Positions 58,496 through 64,000 of a stretch of 64,000 nt of DNA are shown one piece after another. The notes under the pieces were generated by a model. The model saw only the letters and a list, made by a program, of their open reading frames with translations. It did not search any database and had not been told where the DNA came from. Each line of letters starts with the position of its first letter. Position 1 is the first letter of the stretch. A program made the position numbers and the translations under genes. The stretch covers positions 43,937 through 107,936 of the forward strand of contig DATIYF010000017.1 of the NCBI GenBank assembly GCA_035517775.1. The letters are read 5' to 3'. The stretch comes from DATIYF01 sp035517775. GTDB lineage: Bacteria > Acidobacteriota > Terriglobia > Terriglobales > Acidobacteriaceae.

Positions 58496-61036
58496 TCAGG
58501 CCTGCAACATCCGGCGGAATGGCCCGGAGCGATGCTTGACGGACTGCCCCTCCAGCAAACCCCGCCTGCGCCGGTCAAAGATGCGATAGGCGCCCAGCTT
58601 GATCCAGTCGTTGATCACAAACCAGGCCAGCGCGTAGCCCCAGATCAACAAAGCCCATTGCCAGCTGATGGGCGACATGAAGATCCCATACACCGCCGCC
58701 AGAGTGGCCAGCGCCTTGGTCACGATCGCAGCCCAGAGCAGCAGAGGCGCGGGGCGAATGGACCAGAACGGCCCGCGCGTGCGCGTGACGAAAATGGTGA
58801 GATGGCCGGCCACCGCCAGCTTCAGGAACATGAAGGTCTGAATGACATCGCGGTTCAAATGGAAGACGCGCTCCGCCAGGTAAAACAGAAGAAACGACGC
58901 GATCACTCCGGCAATCCCCAGCACAGAAGAGATGCCCATCACCAGCGGCATGTCCCAGGCTTCAGGATGGTTGGCATAGCGCACGCGGTCGTAGGCAATG
59001 GCCAGGATCGGGCCGTCGTTCAACAGGGCCAGCAGAACCAGCATGGCCGCGGTCACCGGATAGAAATTGAAAATCAGAATGGAAAGGGTCATGAACAGAA
59101 GCACGCGGATGGTTTCCGCGATACGGTACATGGCATAACTGTTCATGCGCTGGAACATCTTGCGGCTTTCTTTAATGGCGTCCACGATGACCGAAAGACC
59201 GGGGTTGAGCAGCGCGATATCGGCGGCGGCGCGCGCGGCGTCGGTGGCGCCGGAGACGGCAACGCCGGCATCGGCAAGCTTCAGAGCAGGGGCGTCGTTC
59301 ACGCCATCGCCGGTCATGCCCACGATGTGGTTTTCCTGCTGCAGCACCTGGACGATATGAAACTTGTGCTCGGGAAAGACCTGGGCGAAGCCATCCGCCT
59401 GCTCGATGGCCTGGGCGAGTTGGCCGGCCTGATAGTTTTTGGTATCCGCGAGAACGGCGGCGTCCACGATATTCTGGCCCAGGCCGAGCTGACGCGCCAT
59501 CTCCTTGGCGATGGCAAGCTGGTCGCCGGTCACCATCTTCACCTTGATGCCCATCTCGGTGGCGGTGGCGATGGTGGATTTGGAATCTTCGCGAGGCGGG
59601 TCAAAGAGCGGCAGAACGCCGAGAAAGCGCCAGGTCTGGTTCGGACCGCTGCGGGCCACGCCCAGCGAGCGAAAGCCGCGGGCGGCAAATTCGTTGACCG
59701 CCTGCTCCACCACGCTTCGAACCCGGGCATCGCCGGCCAGCCCAAGAATCACCTGCGGCGCACCCTTGGTCACGCGGAACTGACCGGACTGCGGCCCCTC
59801 CACGGTGGCTTCGGTGCGTTTGTGCACCGGATCGAAGGGCAGGAAATGGAGAGTATGGTACTTCGCCAGTTCGCCCGCGTTTTTCACGCCGCCCAAGACG
59901 GCAAGATCAATCGGGTCCTCGCTTTCGGCGCGAGAGGCGAGCGCGGCAGCAAGAATTACCTCTTCGGGTGAAACGCCATCTACGCAGAAAGGGACGCCCA
60001 GGGTTAATTTGTTCTGGGTCAGGGTGCCAGTCTTGTCGGAGCACAGCACATCAATGCCGGCGAGTTCTTCCATGGCGGCCAATCGGGTGACGATGGCCTT
60101 TTTGCGGGCCAGGATTCTTGCTCCCACAGCCATCGTCACGGAAAGCACAGCGGGCATGGCGACCGGCACCGCCGCCACCGTCAGGACCAGGGCAAACTGC
60201 AGCGTAGTGAGCATCGGGTCCCCGCGGAACAGGGCGACGATGAGAATCAGGACCACCAGTGCGATGGCCAGAACGATGAGAAAATCGCCGATCTTGAGAA
60301 CCGCGCGCTGAAAATGGCTGACCGTGTGGGCGCTTTCCACCAGGTGCGCGGTTTTGCCGAAGTACGTCTTCTGACCGGTAGCGTAAACCAGAGCGTCTAT
60401 CTCACCCTGCTTGAGGATGGAGCCCGAGTACACCGCATCCCCGGGATTGCGTGTGACCGGCAGAGACTCGCCCGTCAGAGCCGATTGATCCACCTGCACC
60501 GGGTCGCCATCAAGCAGGCGGGCGTCGGCGGGAACGATGTCACCGATTTTAAGATGCATCCGGTCGCCCGGCACCAGTTCCCGCGCCGCAACCGTCGTCC
60601 ACACTCCGCCTCGCTTCACCCGCGCCTGAAGCGCCAGCGTTGCCTTGAGGGCGGCGATGGCGTTGCCGGCCTGGAATTCTTCCCAAAAGCCCACCCCGGC
60701 ATTCATCAGCAGCAGGGTCAGGATGATTACGAAGTCCTCCCAGTGGCGAACCAGGGCCGAGAGAACGGCGGCTGCTTCGATCATCCAGGGAATCGGGCCC
60801 CAGAAATAAGAAAGGAATTTCAGCAAAGGATTGACTTTTTCTTGCGGCAGTTCGTTGAACCCGTATGTTTGCAGGCGGGCCTGGGCTTCAGCCTGTGTAA
60901 GGCCATCGCCGGAAATATTCAGGCGCGATTTGACCAGCTCGAGCGATGCGGTTCCCAGGTCTTCGGCGAGATTCTGGCGAGATGGAACGCGATGTGGGAG
61001 GGCCATCGGGGACGCCTTTCCGAGCGGAGCTTTCAT
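58496..61036 (-). CDS. P-type (P3A) plasma-membrane proton ATPase
   Basis: An 846-residue ion pump. It has the actuator motif VDQSALTGESLPVTR, the phosphorylation site D334 in CSDKTGTLTQNKL, the ATP-binding KGAPQVILG and the hinge MTGDGVNDAPALKLADAGVA. About 10 membrane helices are present. The compact length and helix pattern (PIPWMIEAAAVLSALV, AVPVAMPAVLSVTMAVGA) are those of P3A proton ATPases rather than Ca or K pumps. It would expel protons at ATP cost. An ATG at 61006 is an alternative start. Confidence 0.92.
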   Translation of the reverse strand: MKAPLGKASPMALPHRVPSRQNLAEDLGTASLELVKSRLNISGDGLTQAEAQARLQTYGFNELPQEKVNPLLKFLSYFWGPIPWMIEAAAVLSALVRHWEDFVIILTLLLMNAGVGFWEEFQAGNAIAALKATLALQARVKRGGVWTTVAARELVPGDRMHLKIGDIVPADARLLDGDPVQVDQSALTGESLPVTRNPGDAVYSGSILKQGEIDALVYATGQKTYFGKTAHLVESAHTVSHFQRAVLKIGDFLIVLAIALVVLILIVALFRGDPMLTTLQFALVLTVAAVPVAMPAVLSVTMAVGARILARKKAIVTRLAAMEELAGIDVLCSDKTGTLTQNKLTLGVPFCVDGVSPEEVILAAALASRAESEDPIDLAVLGGVKNAGELAKYHTLHFLPFDPVHKRTEATVEGPQSGQFRVTKGAPQVILGLAGDARVRSVVEQAVNEFAARGFRSLGVARSGPNQTWRFLGVLPLFDPPREDSKSTIATATEMGIKVKMVTGDQLAIAKEMARQLGLGQNIVDAAVLADTKNYQAGQLAQAIEQADGFAQVFPEHKFHIVQVLQQENHIVGMTGDGVNDAPALKLADAGVAVSGATDAARAAADIALLNPGLSVIVDAIKESRKMFQRMNSYAMYRIAETIRVLLFMTLSILIFNFYPVTAAMLVLLALLNDGPILAIAYDRVRYANHPEAWDMPLVMGISSVLGIAGVIASFLLFYLAERVFHLNRDVIQTFMFLKLAVAGHLTIFVTRTRGPFWSIRPAPLLLWAAIVTKALATLAAVYGIFMSPISWQWALLIWGYALAWFVINDWIKLGAYRIFDRRRRGLLEGQSVKHRSGPFRRMLQA

Positions 61037-61145
61037 TATGACGCATCACGGTGGGTCGCGCCGCATGTTTCGCAAAGGACTGCGGGCGGGCAGGCGTGCA
61101 ACCTTCGCCTGGGATTCAAAGTCTAAGCTCGCGGGAGAAACTGAA

Positions 61146-61358
61146 ATGGCAACCAGAAAAAAATCCGGACGTCGTAAATATGGCAAGGCGGCAGGAAAAA
61201 GAGTGGCAAGCGCCATGCGGCGCAAGAAGCGCGGAACTCTGCGCTCGGGCAAAGGTGGCAAAGGCGGCAAGGTGAAGAGCCGCAAACAGGCTATCGCCAT
61301 CGGGCTTTCGGAGGCGCGGAAAAAAGGAGCCAAAGTGCCGCGCAAAAGAGCGGCCTGA
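61146..61358 (+). CDS. DUF6496-like small basic protein
   Basis: A 70-residue, very basic protein. MATRKKSGRRKYGKAAGKRV, then MRRKKRGTLRSGKGGK and VKSRKQAIAIGLSEARKKGA recall the DUF6496 family found in many soil bacteria. Nucleic-acid binding is likely from charge; the function is unknown. GGGAGAAA precedes the ATG. A much longer open frame upstream (from 60831) is antisense to the ATPase and should not be joined. Confidence 0.85.
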   Translation: MATRKKSGRRKYGKAAGKRVASAMRRKKRGTLRSGKGGKGGKVKSRKQAIAIGLSEARKKGAKVPRKRAA

Positions 61359-61393
61359 AGCGGGCGCTCCGCCGGAAGTGGAAAGCAATGCCA

Positions 61394-61424
61394 AGGCCCG
61401 GTCTCTCAGAAGAGAGCCGGGCCT
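61394..61424. terminator. Hairpin between convergent DUF6496 and SYLF genes
   Basis: aggcccgg and ccgggcct enclose a second stem ctctc-agaa-gagag (61394-61424). It lies between two convergent genes and may terminate both, but the following T-run is poor on either strand. Confidence 0.5.
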
Positions 61425-61450
61425 GAGTATTTTGCTGTTCTATCCAGCCG

Positions 61451-62185
61451 CTAATCTCCTGCCTTGGCCTGTTCCTTGGCCTGAGCAGAGTATTTTCTAA
61501 CCGCGGCGAGGAAAGGATGCGCCGCCGGCGGCGGGCTGACTTTACCGTTCAGGATTGCGGAGAAGGTCTCAGGCTTTCCATACAGCACCTGAGTCTCGTC
61601 CTTATCTTGCGTAATGGCCGCGCCATTCAAATCAATTCCGGCGAAGACGCCACGGGCGCGGGAATAAGTGAGCACTTCGGCCCGCATCTTCCAATCCGTG
61701 TCAGCGCCGGCATTGCGGCCCACCGGGCCGGCGGCGGCCGAGGCATCCGCTCCCAGCTTGAACTTACTGGCGAGCAGGTGCTGCATGCCCTGGTCATTGG
61801 TCACGACCATCACCAGGTCCACGGCTTGGCCGCCGAGTTGCAATCCCCAGCTTCCACCGGTGATGGTGATCGGGGCCGGCGCGCTCCATCCGTGGGCAGT
61901 GCGGCAGGTGGCAACGCCCTTGCCGTGGCTGCCCCCAAATCCGAGGGCGATCTTGATCATCGAGGGAACTACGGCCACGCACTTCGCGTCTTCCATAACT
62001 TTATCCGGAATCGCGTTGTCCGGCGTCGCCATGATTTCATTCAGCACCTTCGCCGAAGCGTCAATGCGCTTGGCGATATCAGATTGATCGCTGCTGTCTG
62101 CCGCCCAGCACATGCCCGCCAAAAACAGAAGGCTTATGCCCGAAACAAGGACACTTCGAAATAAATTTCGATTCAGTCGGTTCAT
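61451..62185 (-). CDS. Secreted SYLF (Ysc84) domain lipid-binding protein
   Basis: A 244-residue exported protein with a signal peptide ending near GMCWA. SYLF motifs are clear: IPDKVMEDAKCVAVVPSMIK, then ALGFGGSHGKGVATCR, GGSWGLQLGGQAVDLVMVV and ARGVFAGIDLNGAAI. SYLF domains bind phosphoinositides in eukaryotes; the bacterial role is uncertain. AAGGAG nine bases before the ATG is a strong ribosome site. The last 20 residues are Ala/Lys/Gln-rich. Confidence 0.92.
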   Translation of the reverse strand: MNRLNRNLFRSVLVSGISLLFLAGMCWAADSSDQSDIAKRIDASAKVLNEIMATPDNAIPDKVMEDAKCVAVVPSMIKIALGFGGSHGKGVATCRTAHGWSAPAPITITGGSWGLQLGGQAVDLVMVVTNDQGMQHLLASKFKLGADASAAAGPVGRNAGADTDWKMRAEVLTYSRARGVFAGIDLNGAAITQDKDETQVLYGKPETFSAILNGKVSPPPAAHPFLAAVRKYSAQAKEQAKAGD

Positions 62186-62704
62186 CGCTGCAAACTCCTT
62201 AGAAATGTTTTTGTGATTCCTATCAACTCGGGCCCAAGCTTCGACCCTAGCTGCTTCCGCCTTAAGGGTCTATCCGGTCTAGCCTGTATCCACTGCCTGA
62301 TTCGCCCCCAGGGTGCCGCTTAAACTCTGGCGGGCGGAAAAAGTCAGACAATCCATCTCCAGCTACAGAAGGTCTGGCTTCGTAATACAGGGAATTTTGG
62401 ATTGTTCTCAGTTTGGCTGCATCTCCATACTGCGAACTGAGCGAGCTTCCACTCCGACCCAGGCTTTGCGCCAGCCGGCCACCTCCGGCGGTAAAGCGGT
62501 TCGGTCTTTGAACGGAGGCACGCTTGGCCCGCCGGCCGGTTCAGCACAGCGCAGTAAGAACCGCGGCCACTCACCCGGGCAACTCCGCAAGACCCAGGCT
62601 CGAAGGTTGGGCGCGCGCCCCCAGCGCGCGTCTCGCAGATCTCAACGTTCCTGAACTCCGCGTTCCCGCGGACCCGCATTACCGAATAACCACGGAGGAA
62701 AAAC
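62186..62704. other. Intergenic region between SYLF and YciF-like genes
   Basis: A 519-bp spacer with divergent promoters expected. I see no convincing gene: the open frames at 62313-62654 and on the other strand lack coding bias and ribosome sites. The last 20 bases hold an accacggagg repeat unit whose ggagg also serves as the Shine-Dalgarno of the next gene. Confidence 0.5.
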
Positions 62705-63241
62705 ATGAAGCCGAATTCTCTGCAAGAACTCTATGTCGAACAACTCAGCGATCTCTACGACGCCGAACATCAGATCATCAAGGCGCTGCCTAAGCTGATT
62801 GACGCGGCCAAATCGCGCGCGCTGAAAACCGCGCTCACCGAACACCTGCAGGTCACCAAAACCCACGCCAACCGCATTGAGCAGATTTTTGAGCAATTGG
62901 GGAAAAAGGCGAAGGGCGAGAAATGCAAGGGCATGCAGGGGGTCATTCAGGAGGGAAGCGACCTGGTGGAAGAGATCAAAGACGTTGCCACTCGCGACGC
63001 CGCCATCATCGCCTCGGCGCAGCGCGTGGAGCACTACGAAATGGCGGGCTACGGCACCGCCCGCACCTACGCCGAGCTTCTGGGTCACGAAGAGGCAGGC
63101 AAAGCTTTGCAGCAGACGCTGGATGAAGAAAAAGAAGCCGACCAGAAGCTGACCGAGCTGGCCGGCGAGGCCAACGCCAATGCGGCCGAGGGCAAGACCA
63201 GCAAAACCGAGAAGGGCGCGCGGGAAAAGCACGTGGCCTAA
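62705..63241 (+). CDS. YciF/DUF892 ferritin-like protein
   Basis: A 178-residue four-helix protein of the YciE/YciF type. It opens LQELYVEQLSDLYDAEHQI, with Glu and Asp/His residues in the positions of a di-iron site (EQL..LYDAEHQ, E..Q.TKTHANRIE, RVEHYEMAGYGTARTYAELL). These proteins are stress-induced in enterics, with an unclear role. GGAGG is six bases before the ATG. The C-terminal 25 residues are Lys/Glu-rich. A strong terminator follows. Confidence 0.92.
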   Translation: MKPNSLQELYVEQLSDLYDAEHQIIKALPKLIDAAKSRALKTALTEHLQVTKTHANRIEQIFEQLGKKAKGEKCKGMQGVIQEGSDLVEEIKDVATRDAAIIASAQRVEHYEMAGYGTARTYAELLGHEEAGKALQQTLDEEKEADQKLTELAGEANANAAEGKTSKTEKGAREKHVA

Positions 63242-63257
63242 CTTCCGCGCAAGACTC

Positions 63258-63300
63258 AGGCCGCGGCGCTCAGCGAAAAAGGAGCAGCCGCGGCCTTTTT
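63258..63300 (+). terminator. Rho-independent terminator after the YciF-like gene
   Basis: Nine-base perfect stem aggccgcgg (63258-63266) / ccgcggcct (63288-63296) with a 21-base loop and five T's overlapping the stem end (63296-63300), 17 bases after the stop. Confidence 0.7.
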
Positions 63301-63520
63301 CTGCCTCTGGCGTGTAATGGCGCATGCGCCATGGCGCGCGTGCAAGACCTGCACCGCGCTTCATACAGCAAGACCCTAAGGTGATTACATACACAGCCGG
63401 ATGGTTGAATCCGCCACTGGGAACTAACCTCGGGAACTGCAAACGCTTTTGGAATTTGTCAAAACATCGGCCCTTGCCGAGTGATGGCTCAACCAAAGCG
63501 CGGCAAAAGAGGAGGTCCAA

Positions 63521-64000
63521 GTGGCTGCTTGCGTATTGCCTTCCACCCGGGTTATTCCAGAGGTCAATGTTCCCGCGAACGATGCTCTCGTTCTCGAGCC
63601 GGAGGGGGTTCTCGTGGCACGCGCCAAAGAGGGCGATGATGCTGCCTTCGCCACTCTGTTCGACCGCCATAAAAAGCGGGTGTATTCCCTCTGCCTGCGC
63701 ATGACCGGCAATATTTCCGAAGCCGAAGATTTAGCTCAGGACGCCTTTATCCAGGTGTTTCGCAAGCTCGATACCTTCCGCGGCGACTCGGCCTTTTCCA
63801 CCTGGCTGTACCGGGTGGTGGTGAATACGGTGCTGATGAAGCTGCGCAAGCGCAACCCGCGGCAGATTTCCCTGGATGAGCCGGTGCGGCTGGAATCTTC
63901 TTCCGTGCCGCGCGATGTGAGCTGCGGAGACGCGAGGCTGGAAGGGGCGGTGGACCGCATCGCGCTGATCCGCGCCATTCAGAAGCTGCCTGAAGGCTGC
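63521..64000 (+). CDS. ECF-type RNA polymerase sigma factor (partial, runs off the window)
   Basis: 160 codons are present, with no stop before the window ends. The GTG start at 63521 is preceded by AGGAGGT four bases away. Region 2 is clear: FDRHKKRVYSLCLRMTGNIS, then EAEDLAQDAFIQVFRKLDTF and STWLYRVVVNTVLMKLRKR. Region 4 begins at the last residues (IQKLPEGC). The approximately 35-residue N-terminal lead before VARAKEGDDAAF is unusual and Val-rich. Whether an anti-sigma gene follows cannot be seen. Confidence 0.92.
   Translation, partial: MAACVLPSTRVIPEVNVPANDALVLEPEGVLVARAKEGDDAAFATLFDRHKKRVYSLCLRMTGNISEAEDLAQDAFIQVFRKLDTFRGDSAFSTWLYRVVVNTVLMKLRKRNPRQISLDEPVRLESSSVPRDVSCGDARLEGAVDRIALIRAIQKLPEGC

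Noticed and set aside
58355..59971. A 538-codon plus-strand frame from argJ into the proton ATPase
   Set aside because: Antisense to the ATPase whose motifs (DKTGT, GDGVNDAP) are intact.
60831..61145. Upstream extension of the DUF6496 protein into the ATPase start region
   Set aside because: The first 105 codons are antisense to the ATPase; the ATG at 61146 fits the family.
62642..63670. A 342-codon minus-strand frame over the YciF-like gene and the sigma factor start
   Set aside because: The plus-strand YciF-like gene has a Shine-Dalgarno and a terminator; the frame crosses that terminator in reverse.
1..64000. tRNA, rRNA, CRISPR, prophage or transposase genes
   Set aside because: None found on reading both strands by eye; a covariance-model search could still reveal a tRNA.

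Overview
This window is one GC-rich stretch of bacterial chromosome. Gene content points to Acidobacteriota: multihaem cytochrome-TPR and FG-GAP/ASPIC-UnbV proteins, an exo-glucosaminidase-type GH2 enzyme, a basic DUF6496-like protein, and the dispersed intergenic repeats of the accacRgaggcac and gtcattccgagcg types. This assignment is inference from content; there is no rRNA gene to anchor it. I saw no tRNA, rRNA, CRISPR array, transposase or phage gene.

Layout. 0.1-1.7 kb (minus): GAF protein, CheY-like regulator and rhodanese. 1.8-12.9 kb (plus): amidase, then a three-gene unit (five-haem membrane cytochrome with TPRs, FG-GAP/UnbV protein, TPR/FG-GAP/UnbV protein with a large unassigned C-terminal domain), then an APC permease. 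13.0-15.8 kb (minus): GH2 enzyme behind its own promoter and direct repeats. 16.2-19.7 kb (plus): SurA/PpiD-type isomerase and MalQ. 19.9-22.0 kb: XRE regulator, HD protein and a VapBC-type module flanked by imperfect 66-bp direct repeats. 22.1-28.1 kb (minus): HutH, thioesterase, enoyl-CoA hydratase, HMG-CoA lyase and methylcrotonyl-CoA carboxylase-like carboxyltransferase; the last three make a leucine-degradation set. 28.2-32.1 kb (minus): HicB-HicA, B12-binding mutase subunit, AlkA-type glycosylase, a small membrane protein and a Tat-exported sugar isomerase-like protein. 32.2-38.95 kb: Alr, MtgA (minus), alpha/beta hydrolase, RpiB, GlyA, glycosyltransferase. 39.0-49.4 kb: a small basic protein (minus), the sulfate-assimilation operon (precorrin-2 dehydrogenase, SUMT, CysH), GltB, LysR regulator, a small protein and aspartate kinase. 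49.5-58.5 kb: a complete, tightly overlapping arginine operon, argR-C-B-D-F-G-H-A-J, behind a promoter with two ARG boxes. 58.5-64 kb: P3A-type proton ATPase (minus), DUF6496 protein, SYLF protein (minus), YciF-like ferritin-fold protein and an ECF sigma factor cut by the window end.

The most interesting signal is a pair of ribosome-mediated transcription attenuators. Upstream of the cysteine-assimilation operon a 26-codon leader carries five Cys codons within six, and upstream of aspartate kinase a 37-codon leader is rich in Thr and Ile codons. Each has four mutually complementary RNA segments: segment 1 in the early leader codons, segment 2 in the last leader codons, and segments 3 and 4 forming a terminator with a six-T run. 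Both leader peptides end in a similar V-S-(S)-G-x-G-R-L-x-S tail, which overlaps the antiterminator strand. None of this had been given to me as a gene; it came from reading the intergenic DNA.

Together the region is mostly housekeeping and amino-acid metabolism (Arg, Cys, Asp family, Glu, Gly/Ser, His and Leu catabolism) with periplasmic and envelope functions. Several genes have a -10 box 6-11 bases before the start codon, which suggests leaderless mRNAs.
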